NCBI GenBank assembly: GCA_016165875.1
Contig: JABBOT010000034.1
Location: forward strand, 2,726,799 to 2,790,798
Source of the DNA: Acanthopleura granulata
Lineage: Eukaryota > Mollusca > Polyplacophora > Chitonida > Chitonidae
DNA length: 64,000 nucleotides
Direction of reading: 5' to 3'
Positions 1 to 11,897 of the stretch are shown here, piece after piece. The notes beneath the pieces are model-generated. The model ran no database searches and was not told where the DNA came from. It saw only the letters and a program-made list of their open reading frames with translations. Each line of letters opens with the position of its first letter. Position 1 is the stretch's first letter. The translations under genes were made by a program, and so were the position numbers.

Positions 1-302
1 GAACGAGACAGGTGTTTAATGACCCACTGGGTATGTGAGATATTATTATTTGATATCAAACCATGCCCAACGGTGTAATTCACAAGTCATTCCACAAGCG
101 ACTGTGTAGAGAAAAGAACCAGTGCCGTACTAAAACTAACCCATTAGTCGTCTGACAGAGACTGGGAAGTAAAAAGTAACGCCATTCTGTCCAGGTAACG
201 ACACTCCAACCGTGAACCCAGACATTAGTTCCAGGTTTGTATATTCAAGTGGTGAACCTGGATTTTAATTCTCTCGTGATCAAATATGCATACTCGATCT
301 CA
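1..302. other. No gene or repeat recognised
   Basis: AT-rich unique-looking sequence at the window edge. I see no open frame, SINE body or tandem repeat in it. Confidence 0.5.
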
Positions 303-617
303 TTAGGCCTTCAATGATGTGTGTTTGTGAATGTAACGATTTTTGCCACCAGCTTTGCTCAAACTAAGTGTACCAATGTTTGCGAGGTGTGACATATACA
401 TTGCTAAACGTTTGGTGCTGATGTTGCGAAGATATTTCTCAAAGACTGCCATTGGAATATAGTGATGACGTGAAATAATAGACACACATTCTCTGGTAGT
501 TTGATAAAACGGGTTGTTTGGATGTGTGAGGATGTTTTTGTGATGCTTGCTGCTTTTTACCGCATAATACAAGTTGATTTTGACAACCGAATCATGGATC
601 GGATCGTCCTTTACCAA
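303..617 (-). CDS. Possible terminal coding exon, unknown gene
   Basis: I do not recognise this protein. The minus-strand frame encodes about 100 residues, rich in His, Lys, Asn and Tyr, and ends at a TAA at 303-305. It has no clear ATG: the frame begins with TTG at 617 and stays open to about 680. A pyrimidine-rich tract followed by TAAAG near 609 could be a splice acceptor, which would make this the last exon of a minus-strand gene. Composition looks protein-like, with a mixed helix/strand pattern and a basic C-terminus, and it contains no repeat. Earlier exons would have to lie to the right, around or beyond the plus-strand GPCR, and none was found. A chance frame is the main alternative. 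Confidence 0.25.
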   Translation of the reverse strand: MVKDDPIHDSVVKINLYYAVKSSKHHKNILTHPNNPFYQTTRECVSIISRHHYIPMAVFEKYLRNISTKRLAMYMSHLANIGTLSLSKAGGKNRYIHKHTSLKA

Positions 618-1195
618 CGGACAATAACAAAATATTGGGTTGATGAGTGATGTTGACCCAAATGGTTTTCACGAGTTCCTTTGAGCGATTCTGAGTAAAA
701 TTTGGGCAGGAACATCACAATATGAAGAAAATATTTGGAGCTCAGAAAGCTATATTCAAGCTTTGATTTATTGCCGAGAGTAGTGTTTATCGGTAAATAT
801 TTGCTGCAGTGAGTTTCAATCAAGCTTAACAGATTACCGGTGCGTAATCAAAAACGTCCTTTGATTCCGCGAGATATCCATTTCTGTTCAGACGCCTCCA
901 TTGATTGCAGTTATTATTGCAGTATTACCATTATTTCCAGACTTGCATCTGTGTGGAAAGTGTCTAGGACCTCCATCAACTAAAGGACTTAGGCTAAGTG
1001 AATATTAACCACTACAGTAATCACCGGAGTTTAACAAGTATGGGAAAGATAGCATAGCGTGTTGGTAAGAATCGTTTAGACATTATTCGGTGCCTATTCC
1101 TGGGAAAAAAAGAATAACACTTCAAGGCGACACACATTTATATATTGGAATATTTACCGGAGAATCACAAGAGCAACATTCCAATCTGCCCACTG
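618..1195. other. 5' flank of the GPCR gene
   Basis: The GPCR frame is open upstream to a TAA at 1115-1117 but has no ATG before 1196. No convincing TATA box was seen. A 5' untranslated exon could be present here. No repeats were recognised. Confidence 0.4.
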
Positions 1196-2224
1196 ATGGA
1201 GTGTCCGAAGGACATGAGATATAACACGAGCGCTCAAAACGTGTCGGGAGACGTACCGGATGAGTTCATTGGTGACGCTATTCCCACAGCAGTGCGGGTG
1301 GCAGTCGTGGGTTTTGTGTCCATCGCCGTGATTCTGACGAACCTTCTCAACTTGATCGTGCTGCGCCTCACCCAAAAGATCCCTGTGATTTCCAAGCTGT
1401 GCCTTTTGAACCTCAGCATCGCGGACTTGGCCTCTGGAACCGTGAGCATGACGCCGTGCTTGTACAGCGCCCTGACGAGGGTCTGGCCGTACGGTGCAGT
1501 GTGGTGTCAGGTAGCCGGTGTCCTCCACGGTACCTGTTGTTCCGTTTCGATCTGGAGCCTTGCGGTCGTCAGCGTGGATAGATACATGGCCATCAAGACG
1601 CCGTTACGATACCCGACACGAATGACTCCACGACGCTGCATGATCAGTCTGGCCATCATCTGGACAGTCGCTGTGCTGACCTTCCTTCTCCCGTGCGCCT
1701 TGTCCCCCGGCTTTATCTACTACCAGTTTGACAAAGTGTCGGGTATGTGCGGTATGTACTGGGCTTTCCCTTGGTTCTGTATTGCAACGGGAGCCTACAT
1801 TCCTGTAGCTTCCGGTTCTATCATCCTCTTCACCACCGTCAGCGTCGTCCGGCAAATTGGCAAACAAGCCCAGAAACGACTCTCAATGACGGTAGTAGGG
1901 GCGTCCGTGCATAAATCGAAAAGCCAGAGAGACCACAGAGCGATTAAGATCCTCTGTCTCACCGCAGGGATTTATTTCGCCGCATGGGGACCGTATGTCA
2001 CTGAAGCCTTCTTGATGTCCTTCGCTCCTGGCATCTACGTTCCGGAAGCCGTCCAGTTCACTCTTATGTGGTTGGCGAACAGCAACAGTTTCATGAACGT
2101 TGTCATCTACTCGGCCGTCTACAAATCATTCCGACTCATCATGTTTAACCTCTTTAGATGTGTTTTTACGTGTAACTGGAGAGTCATACGAACTCTACCG
2201 GGAGAGTCGGAGTACTCCAACTAG
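1196..2224 (+). CDS. Class A (rhodopsin-like) G protein-coupled receptor, orphan
   Basis: This is a single-exon, seven-helix receptor of 342 residues predicted to act at the plasma membrane through heterotrimeric G proteins. Helices lie near residues 31-56, 64-89, 101-129, 148-170, 193-218, 250-273 and 285-308. Visible class A marks are two N-glycosylation sequons at N10 and N15, D77 in SIAD (position 2.50), the C104/C185 disulfide pair, DRY at 128-130, W264-G-P266 in helix 6, and cysteines at 322 and 326 that could be palmitoylated. Two hallmarks are altered: NPxxY reads NVVIY at 301-305, and the Cys before the helix 6 Trp is Ala. Position 3.32 is His, not Asp, so it is unlikely to be an amine receptor. 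The WLANSNSF-N-VIYS stretch in helix 7 recalls GPR21/GPR52-type orphans, from memory only. I chose the first ATG; a second lies at 1214. The GC content is higher than in the flanks. Confidence 0.93.
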   Translation: MECPKDMRYNTSAQNVSGDVPDEFIGDAIPTAVRVAVVGFVSIAVILTNLLNLIVLRLTQKIPVISKLCLLNLSIADLASGTVSMTPCLYSALTRVWPYGAVWCQVAGVLHGTCCSVSIWSLAVVSVDRYMAIKTPLRYPTRMTPRRCMISLAIIWTVAVLTFLLPCALSPGFIYYQFDKVSGMCGMYWAFPWFCIATGAYIPVASGSIILFTTVSVVRQIGKQAQKRLSMTVVGASVHKSKSQRDHRAIKILCLTAGIYFAAWGPYVTEAFLMSFAPGIYVPEAVQFTLMWLANSNSFMNVVIYSAVYKSFRLIMFNLFRCVFTCNWRVIRTLPGESEYSN

Positions 2225-2740
2225 ATAATTATGCGATATAGAAGACTATGGCATACGGAGCAAAACCAGAGCAGGGAGGACTGTGTCGTAATGGGCAAAT
2301 GATTACACGTTACCGGTCTCTTGTCATTTTACCCCAGTTATGGTTCTTTTCTAGATGTTCATGTAAGCGTTTAAGAAGTAACAACTGACACGCCTCAACA
2401 TTATGGTTTAAGCAGATTTTGGTAAAACTTGCAGTAACGTTAAAGCATTATACTAGAGTTCAATAGTTCACAGCTACTCAAAATCCTGTGTTGTCATCAC
2501 ATTTAATACATGTACACAATAAAATGAAAACAATGCAAAGGGACAAGCCTCCAGGATGCTTAGTCCACCAGCAGAATCGTGAAATGTCCTGGAAAGCTCG
2601 TGGAATGAGATCTTCCTTTGGACATTTTTTAACGGTAACACATGCTTCCTCTTTGACTCCTCCTGAGAATTCTCCATGGACGTAATCAACAAAAGCCACA
2701 ACAATCGACCGAAGCTGATTGGTGAGAAATGATTAGCTTT
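2225..2740 (+). other. GPCR 3' flank / probable 3' UTR
   Basis: An AATAAA signal at 2519-2524 lies 295 bp after the GPCR stop and could end the transcript. The whole stretch has a collinear diverged copy at about 46455-46890. Matching blocks are CTCTTGTCA at 2318 and 46538, TTAAGCAGATTT at 2408 and 46617, and TTGTCATCACATT at 2491 and 46708. Confidence 0.55.
2519..2524 (+). terminator. Candidate polyadenylation signal AATAAA
   Basis: This is the first canonical AATAAA downstream of the GPCR stop codon. It is in the right orientation and at a plausible distance. Confidence 0.45.
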
Positions 2741-5700
2741 GCTTTTTCATCTTCTCATCTCAATAACCAGTTAGTACCAGAGGATATGAGGAACATTTTT
2801 CCTAACGGATGAAAAGAAATTGATTGGATGAAATGTTGCTTTGGAAATTGTGCTTTAGTTGTACATGCTTCCCCGCCAATGTATTGTGGGTGAACTTATT
2901 CGAATAGAACCATAACGACGACCAAAGCGAATTCCTAAGAAAAGATTTTATCTTTTTCATACCTGATTTAAATAATTGCATTAAGATTATTCTTATCTTC
3001 TCCGAGGAGCTTCAAAAAATTAAAGAATGAGCTTCCTTACGTGTGTGTGTCGGGGAAGGCGTTGGGGGATAGGTTAGACTGTAATAACACACAATATAAT
3101 TATACAGTATAGCCTCTTCTGGTGAGTTGAGTTACAGTACAATATCGCAAACTTCTATCTTCTGATTCCAACAAAGTGCGCGTAACAACATAAGGAACGT
3201 TCTGTACATGTACAAAATCGTCTCATGCTTGTAAATTGTTTTGTGTTTATGAATCGGTTCAACGTTCTATGGCGTATAATACACAAACATGTTATGTATA
3301 TATTCATATAGGTTATGCTTATTAAAAGACCACGGGAAATAACACCCCATTGCAACCGCCACCCAACATAAATTCAGTTCAAACTTTAAACTTTCAAGGA
3401 AGCTTTGTGCGAGAATTCTAGTAGGTTATTGTCTGGACGATAATTGAAGAAAAAGCAAAGTAAGACATATAAGTTATGTGAAAGACCACTAAAATCAATA
3501 TTTCAAACACTTGACGTGCTAATTTTTATACAATTCTCTATCTAACTATATGTATTTAAACTTTTGAATTTGAAATGATGTGCTTTAAGGGCAATGTGCG
3601 ATGTAGGGGTTATTTCTTTGTTTCTTTACTCTGATTTTTTCTCCATTATCTGTGTACTAACAGATTAGCTGTAGTATAGCTTCCCTGTAATATGGCTGAA
3701 ATACACTTCACAAAAAAATTCATTCCTGAATGACATGACACCTAAAGTTGCATTCTGAATGAATGCTAAACTGCACTTTGCTCTGTTAAATAAATACAAG
3801 ATGTATTTTTACACTTTTCTGTGGTCCCTCGAATGAACCTTAGTTTGCTGTCCAACTTTTTGTGAAGGGTAAAAACACTATTCTTAAAAAATGTACATGG
3901 CTGAGATGCTGTTATAATCCACGTTTTGAATGCTGGATGAATGCCGTGGTGTTTTATTTAGTGTTAACTCCTCCTAATTTCTTTTGTCTTACACAATATG
4001 TATTTTTTTTCTGGAACAAAAGCGTGGACCTGTATGCCAAACCATGGTAGTGTTTGGTGAAATATATCGGACAGCAAACTCACGCGCAACGAACTAGGAA
4101 ACTTTTAAAGTTGGTTTTCGTAGAATAGACATTATAAGAAGGAAATATATGTCCATAATTCCATCTCAGTAATGCAGTGTAAAAAGTCTGTCTAAGATAA
4201 ATATGGATAACAAACCTGTTGAATAAATGGACGACAGACGTGTATATGGAAAAAGCTGTGTCCAAACACTGATATTGCATTATATGTAATTTTCTTTTTC
4301 TTCTTTTTTGTGACCCTTTGTGAGACACCTACATTTTGTATACGTAAAAGCATATTCTTGAGTTATCCGTTGATCGCTATATGAATACTGAGAACATAAA
4401 ATACAAAAGAATAGAACCGATATGACCTGTTGACTTGAGTCCTGTTATTGCCCTCCTGTTCCATCATTGTATCTAATTCCAGCCTAATGGCGACTCGGGT
4501 TCAAATTGAACAAAACTTCAATACACGAACTTACAATGTCGCGTTATATGGTCAAATATGCCACTCCTTGGAACGAAAATAAACTCTCAGCGTGCCGGAA
4601 AGAACTAGAGTTGGTTGTCAACACCCACTCACCCAAAACCCGACGTAAATTTGAACAGTCAACCAGCAGCACTCTGGTTCTGTTTCTCCACATAAAGTCA
4701 TCGCAAGGGTGGGAATAAGCCACCATAGAGTAAACAGCTTCTGGTCAAATTGTTGTATAGGCGGGAATGGTTCCACATTACAGAACTAGATTTAGCGTAG
4801 AACCACAGTGTTTGAAAGAGTTTGGTATGATAGCCTCGTTACTTCTCCTCGACTGTCGCTTAGTGTGAAGGGCTAGGTCGAACACCTCTGGGGAACGTCC
4901 ACAGAGTTGCTAAATGCGAAAGGATATTCCGTTCACAAAAATAAAACAGAAACCTTTGCCATGGTCATTGCTACTTGTCGCACCAAAAAGCACACATACC
5001 AACCCGATACCAGGTCAGCGCTGTGAGTCGATTTTGCGTTTATATAAGTCAAGCGGAGTTGTTTCCCTTTACGGGGAACTGAAAATAAGTCAACGAAAGA
5101 TCATCACCGCACGTCATTCGTCTTTGTCTTCAAAGCTAAGATATACTGTTCAGTGGAGATACTGTGCATGGCGCACTTAAAGCTTTATTGGCAGGAAATA
5201 AGAGACTATTAATTCAATGTATTATATCATATATCTTCATAACTGTACCAAAAATCTCACTTCACCGCACAAAACCGTGTATGATCGAGAGTATTTCACT
5301 CCATTATTTCGAGTTTTATTTCTCTAAGTGCTGAAATACAATTCCTTTGCCACGCTGCACCGCAGCAAATCGCAGAAACAAGCCAGTTATTCTTCTTCAT
5401 TGGCCATGTATTTTTATATAGATGTGTATTCTCGACAACACATCAAATGTAAAATCAATTACTGTTTGAAACCAATAGAGCTGTTTAGTACCTGCACTGA
5501 TCTTGTCAAACACGCGACTGGGCGCCAGACAGTCCCCTCTAGCTTTTAAGACTAAGTGGCCATATAACAATGTTTTATTCGATAAAAAAATCAAATCTGT
5601 TTATGAAATTCTCGTAATTCCAAGAGTTTTCGCGCAGAAACAAATGCTTTTTTTCTTTCCTTTCTTTTTTGGAAAGTCGTGTGAAACCAGAGGTAAAGGA

Positions 5701-5859
5701 ACTTAATACTAATTTCTCAGTGCGGAGATATTCGAAGTCCAGGGAAGAAAGAAATCCTGGAAGAAAATAACAAAAAGATCCCTATAGAACTACAACAAAC
5801 GCGTTTTCATTTTATTTTATTTTTTTTATTTTGTTTTTATTTTTTATTTTGGGCTAAGG
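2741..5859. other. Intergenic, nothing recognised
   Basis: AT-rich sequence with only short, stop-interrupted frames. A T-rich tract lies at 5808-5850, just before the first SINE. No repeat family was recognised. Confidence 0.5.
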
Positions 5860-6050
5860 GATTCTGTGCCCGAGGGAGTTAGCGCGTTAGTGCAACACAG
5901 TGACAAGGAAGCCTCTCACCATCGCTGTCGCTGTGAGCCCAAGTCCAGTTCACGTTGGCTTCCATCCCAGTGGCACTTTCAAAGGTCTGTCTACGGAACC
6001 TACGGATTGTCCGTTCTTTAAGATGGCGTAAAATACCAGTTGAATGAAAA
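5860..6050 (+). repeat. SINE-A copy, internally deleted
   Basis: The copy runs from the tRNA-like head (GAGTTAGCGCGTTAGTGC) through AGCCTCTCACC and GTGAGCCCAAGTCCAG to a degenerate end near 6030. The middle, including the GGTTTCCTCCCACC part, is deleted. It is heavily diverged, so it is an old insertion. Confidence 0.75.
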
Positions 6051-6357
6051 AAGGAGGAAATATTTGCGTTGGTGACCGCTGCATAAATTGAGCTCTAATG
6101 CTTTCTTTCTTTACAATGTAAATCTGGCAGAGCCGTACCAGTCAGACATTTCCTTTAGGTCGTCGATGCGAACCGTTGTTGTTCGTGTATTTTAGAACTT
6201 TTTACCCACTTTGCTCTCATCAACACCTCGTGACATAATATAAGCGTGATTCTACAAGACTGTAGTGCTGGATCGATTATGAATCCAAAATGAAATCAAG
6301 GTTGCTCACAATCTACCCGTAAATGCAGTTGCCTATCGACATATTCAGCATGCTGTC

Positions 6358-6549
6358 AATTCAAGTCCTGCTCATGCTGGCATTCACTCCGGCCGTACGT
6401 GGGAAGGTCCGCCAGTAACCTGCGGATGGTTGTGGGTTTCCCCGGGTTCTGTACGGTTTCCTCCCACCATAATGCTGGCCGCCGACATATATGTGAAATA
6501 TTTTTGAGTACCGTGTAAAACACACATCAAATGAAAAAACAAATAAACA
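6358..6549 (+). repeat. SINE-A copy, 5' truncated
   Basis: It starts inside the post-head part (TCAAGTCCTGCTCATGCTGG) and keeps the body, CTCCCACCATAATGCTGGCC, the TTTTTGAGTACC box and an A-rich tail. Confidence 0.88.
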
Positions 6550-6689
6550 TATTCGGGAAAATTCCATTTACACCATGGCGTTCAGCTTTATTCATAGTAA
6601 ATCATCAAACTTTGAATTAGCGTGTTACTGACGAAATTTGCAATGTGTGATTTGCAGATTTGCACACAGTTCGTGGACTGCATATTGTT

Positions 6690-6915
6690 TCTACACTGTA
6701 AATAAGCAAGACACTTTTGTCTCACGAAATAAAACACCAGTGTTTTAGTTGAAAACACTTCCCATCTAAAAGTGTACAGAAAGTGTTTATAATTTGTTGT
6801 AAAACTCTTTTAATCCATGGCAATTTTTTACCTCGGGTCTAAAACACGTGTGTTTTATTTGTTAGAAAGGGTTTTACTTTGTTCAATAAAAGTGTTTTAC
6901 AACACGGTTTGTTGT
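6690..6915. repeat. Cluster of direct and inverted AAAACAC/GTGTTTT motifs
   Basis: About eight copies of AAAACAC or AAAGTGTTTT and their complements occur in 220 bp, so the stretch can fold on itself. It may be the remains of a small fold-back transposon. No terminal duplication could be assigned. Confidence 0.4.
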
Positions 6916-9900
6916 ATATCTACTGATCACGGCACCATAATATTTATCGATGCCATTGTGCCTACCGATGTTATTTCATTGTTAAATTTCCTGAATTTCA
7001 CATTATAAGCCTAGTTATATCTTGCGTTACGTAATATTATAAAATTATCATAAACTATTTGTTACTGAATCAATGTTTTGTCTATATATTCAAATTAATA
7101 AAGATATCCTATATTTTTTAAAAGCTTAACGGGCATTAGCAAGTGATAAGATATATGTATATCCTTTAAGGTAAACTATCATAAGTAGGTGTACTATAAA
7201 GAAATCTGTTTATTTACTACTGTTTTTTATGCCGTATGTTTATTGGTTAAACATAGCACTATTGCATATTCAGTGTTCTTACTGAGTTTATAACTATACT
7301 TAGTGTATATAATTATACACGGATGCTTTTCTGTTCCATGCAAATTTCTTTATACATAAAACAGTATTATAAATGCAGTGTATGTAATGTATAAAACACA
7401 AGTAAATGAAGTGTTTCGTCCCGGATCAGCTTTCTTGAGCACCCCAAACCGATCGGAAACACCCGAAGCCTGTTCGGTGGTCCTCCGAACATTCATCCGG
7501 GCGCTCTCATTTCGCGCCCTTTTTGACCAAAGACAAAGGATTGAGGACAGAGAAAGAGGCAGAAAAGGTATGTGTATTATCTAAGATTTTACACAATATC
7601 TCCAATAATGTTGTACTATTGTAGCTGGTTATGACTCAGGGAAACATTAAGCGTAACTATGGAGTAAATTACATGGAATTTACGCTCGCTTAACCTTACC
7701 AAGGTGTGGCTTTGTTCGATAAGATGGACGTGTCGTTGTTGTTGCACACATGCGGTACGCGTATGTTGTACGTGATGTAACAGTCTTACTTTGGAGACTT
7801 CCATCGCCATAAAAAGTGCATTTTCAGGGATGTAAAAAGCTTGGTTTTTTTTTTTTGTTCTTACACTGGGTGGTTAAATCGAAAGTTCTGCGTGTTCTCG
7901 TGCATGTCATTGCTTTACAAAATAAAACAACGTGATGAAAAAGCAGTTCATTAGTGTATAGTGTTGATATGTTCTGTATGTTCTGTGTATTCTGAGGGTC
8001 ATTTTGATGGATTGATCCTTGAGCTGTGTGAAATAGAGAAACAAGTAATCATGTTTACAGATCTACCCATTTTCTGTTGAATGTCATATGCATACCCTTA
8101 ATATTTTTATAGGTGTCGTTCAAGTGGGGACCAACTTCAAGGGTTGGTGAACAACTGACAGAGTTGATGGATACAGATTGTACACTCCAAAGCATCATGT
8201 AAGATTTTTTATGCTTTTCACCTCGATTTGAAGTGCAAAAATGTTTAACGATTCATAATTTTAACGTCGTTTGTGTTAGACTGACAAACGATTTACGTAG
8301 TGTTTCTTTAGCAAAGATTTAGGCATGCTGTGGATGTTCATGTGCCTGTAGACTTCTGTTCAAGGCTTACAGAAAATTTAAAAATGATTCCTGTTACCCA
8401 GTAAGATTTTAGCCACAAACATTACCCTGCCTGAGATCTCTGAGCAGAACTGCACATCTAAAGCACGCTTTACTTATCTGACAACAAAACGCAGGGCATG
8501 ACTACATGGTAGTACAGATATCTTCGTTACTTCGTGTAATTCACTGCCTCTGATATTTCAGAGAGCTGCTGAGAAGCTGGTTGCATCATCAGTGTAGCGT
8601 ACGATATTGAATGAGGGAGTGGAGAAAAGTAGATTTTGGTCATGAAAGATGTAAGTACATAAGAAAAAACTCTCGGTCGTTTAGTTTTTTCACGAAATAA
8701 ATACCTATTTTCCAGGACAAAATTGTTCCAGCTGCTGACTGCAATTCCTTCAGTTTGTTTGCCTACATGACTAAATGACTAATGGATGAAGGCAATTTGT
8801 CCTGGTGGTTCAGGTGTTAAACATAAAATCATCATTTCTTCGTGTGTAAAGTATGAAGGTTTTACATTATTGTTGTAACAATTAAATTGTTGAATGCAGT
8901 AATTAGAGCTTGAGCACAGTTTTCTGCATGTATATACATGTGCCCCGCAGAACCAGAAGAGCAATTCACTGCGAAAGTACGAAAAATGAAGATTGTATTG
9001 TGACTCAATGTTTTGGCATTCTATTTAGCCGTCATCAGAGCAGTGATTGTAATGGACAGTCAGTCACATATACACGGTGGACATGGGTACATGTATATGC
9101 TGTTACGGGACTTATTAAACATGAAAACAACACTTTTGTGGTATTTTTTTCATTTATCAAGAACGTACAAACAGTCATAACAGATGTTACTGAGAATCGT
9201 AAAATTATGAGCTGAAGCCTACAAGTTAGATGATCTACTGACTAATAAAGGATTCAAGGAACAAGACCCATCCATAGTTAATGGTTACTGTGAATGGCTG
9301 GCGAGAGAAAGGGTAGGGATGAGGGTTTAATATAGACAGGGCACCCTGCTGTTACGTCTATATATACATGCATATGAAGTCTTCATATGGTCAATGATGT
9401 CATATCTATAACCCCCCCCCCACCACCACCACCTAACAACACACACCCGTCTCTCAGAACTGCCATTCACAGTAATCCTGGACTTTGGTTTTGTTTTGTT
9501 AACCCTTTATTAGTAGGTTATCTGACTTGTACGCTTGAGTTCATGACTCTATATACGACGCTGCATGTTCATTGCAATCTCTCTCCTGATAATGTCCCAA
9601 CAGAAAGCTGAAATATTAAGTCATAGTGTCTTCATGCGTCATGCGATTACTTCCTCAGATGAACAATAGGAAGGTATCATTTTCAGCAATTGCTTAGCAC
9701 ATACAGTTTGTCAACAGTTTGCATGTATGTCTGAATTTACCGACAGTTTTATGTCTGTCGTGTAATTCACACAACCTTAAGTTTGAACGTCATCGATGCA
9801 AAAGTATGACAATGGTAAAAATAGTCAACACACAGTAACTTCAAAACGAATGAGGACAAAACGTAATGTCCACCAAATAATATATACGTTGTTATATACA

Positions 9901-10283
9901 TTATTCACCCAATTAATTATGTAATTAAAGAACACACAGCACAAGAAGAATTTTAAAAATATCTAACTGACATATGGGCATATAATGAGATATTGAATTT
10001 ATCTCGAAATATCGTGAAATCAACTTTTCCTTATATTAAAAGGGTACTATAGTTATATTTTTTCCAGATTTTTGCGAAAAGAAAATTGAAAAAAAAAATT
10101 AATCAAATCAACCTAATTAAACATATCCGGTACACATTTCGGTTATCTCAGATAAACGCACTGAGGCCCAAACTGGACCCCAAAACTAAAATTTCTGAAT
10201 TTCATATTCCCGTGAGATATTTTAGAAATTCATGTTACAATTTCATATCCACGAAGGATTAAAAATATTTGATAAAAATTACT
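6916..10283. other. Intergenic, simple repeats only
   Basis: No gene recognised. The stretch has a poly-T run near 7848, a run of ten C at 9412-9421 followed by (ACC)n to about 9434, and otherwise AT-rich unique-looking sequence. Confidence 0.5.
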
Positions 10284-10620
10284 GCCTCGAGGATCAAGTG
10301 GTTAGAGCGTCCACCTTTGGGTCATGAGATCCGGGTTCATTCTTGGGTGGGGTCATACCGAAGTCTTGTAAAATTGTACTTGTTGCTCCCTTGTTGACAC
10401 TCAGCACGGAGAGATTGGAGCACGGAAACAGGGCTGGTCGGCACTCTGTCATTGGAGCACGGGAACAGGGCTGGTCGGCACGCTTTCAGTATATTGTGAC
10501 AGGTTGGAATGTTGAATATGGTGTCTTCGCCATGATGCTCTAGTGGAGGCAGCACTTTGGCAGCATGGACTCGCCCTGTCACAAGGGGACACAGTGTTTA
10601 TATACAGTGCATATAGATAT
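10284..10620 (+). repeat. SINE-B copy, with internal duplication
   Basis: This is a second tRNA-headed SINE family. It has an A-box-like AGTGGTTAGAGCGTCC, a B-box-like GGGTTCATTC, then the body with TACTTGTTGCTCCC, CTCAGCAC and GGCAGCACTTTGGCAGCATG. A stretch of about 37 bp containing CAGGGCTGGTCGGCAC is tandemly duplicated at about 10416-10489. The 3' end is decayed. Confidence 0.82.
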
Positions 10621-11648
10621 GTATTCTAAGCATTAATCTGGTTAAATATAACAGTGCATTTAAATAATTAATTACTTTTGGAAAATTCAGATCTTCAAAG
10701 GTAAAAATTTAACCTATGCGTTTTTTCCCTACATTTCTAAGAGACTGTGATACTTCTATTAATGAGACATGTCTTTGGCTTTGAGTGTTGTTTCAGTGGT
10801 TGTCGGCCTGGGATGTGGTTTGTGCCCTTTGCCTTTTTGATGTACAGCCTAGAATACTCTGTCAACCACAGAAGCAAGTCATTAGCAATTAATACTCCAT
10901 AAAGAAGGTTAAAATGTCTGACAACACTTGAGCGTGATGTCGTAAACATGTTTCGTCCAAAACAAAAATCGGGAAAAAAAACAAAAAAAAAAACAGAACT
11001 GCGAGTAATATTCAGCTCATCAATGGCCGAGTAATTATTGGTAGCCGACCACTCTGACATTTTTATTGCAACAAATGGTTTTATAGGGACTGTTAATGAA
11101 AATTGTTGCAATACAAATGCCAATTTCACTTTCTCCTTTGCACAAACAGCAATTCTAGCCATGTCATTAGAACGCGATTTCTTGACCCCTACTCCTTCGC
11201 CGAATACAATTTTGACACGTGCCACAACCAAAATAGAGACATCAATACTAATTTAATACTGAGTGATTTGGATTGTCATTTAATATATCTTAATTGTCTG
11301 CACATTGACAGTTCCAGCTGTGCAGCTCATTAATTTTGCATATACTCAACATGTTTTATGACGTAAAGAGGGCCCTCGGTTTGTTCCCGAGAACTGGTGG
11401 AGTGACTCGTCGGCCAGTAATCAAGACGAGGCGCTGGTCATTTTAATGGGATAAAACGGAAAGCATTACGAAGTCCTAGCAATGAACACAACCCCGCCAG
11501 TACCAGATGGTTGGCTGTCACAACAGCTCACAAAAAAAATTTAGACGCCCTTCAACAAAAGCAGGTTACGATTTAAAATCCACTCATCCATCAATCACTT
11601 TTGAAATGAACACCACGACAAATGTGATACTCTTTCAATTAGCTTAGA
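10621..11648. other. Intergenic, nothing recognised
   Basis: AT-rich. A minus-strand frame of 164 codons at 10737-11231 has no recognisable motif and passes through an A-rich run, so I treat it as chance. Confidence 0.45.
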
Positions 11649-11897
11649 TTTATCTATTCGATTGGTGTTTTACCCGTACACAAGGATATTTCATTTAAAC
11701 GACGATTGTGGTGGGAGCAAACCGGGCTGAGCCCTGGAGAAGACTAAAACCATCCGCAAGTTGCTGGCAGACCCCCCCAGGCATGAGTGGAGAGGAAACC
11801 AGCGTGGCTTGAACTCACAGCGATGGCACTGTTGAGGGGCACCTAGGTAACTGCTCTGTTGTAGCCCTTTAAATCCCTCAACCAAGGAGGACCCAAA
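11649..11897 (-). repeat. SINE-A copy, near full length
   Basis: Reverse orientation: the complement of the tail (TTCGATTGGTGTTTTACCC) is at the left and the tRNA-like head (TCAACCAAGGAGGACCC) at the right. Diverged. Confidence 0.85.

Noticed and set aside
1145..1195. Upstream extension of the GPCR frame beginning with TTG
   Set aside because: Animal nuclear genes rarely start at TTG. The first ATG at 1196 leaves a complete seven-helix receptor with its N-glycosylation sites.
10737..11231. 164-codon minus-strand frame
   Set aside because: It has no family motif, includes a Phe run translated from an A-rich tract, and shows no splice or promoter context.
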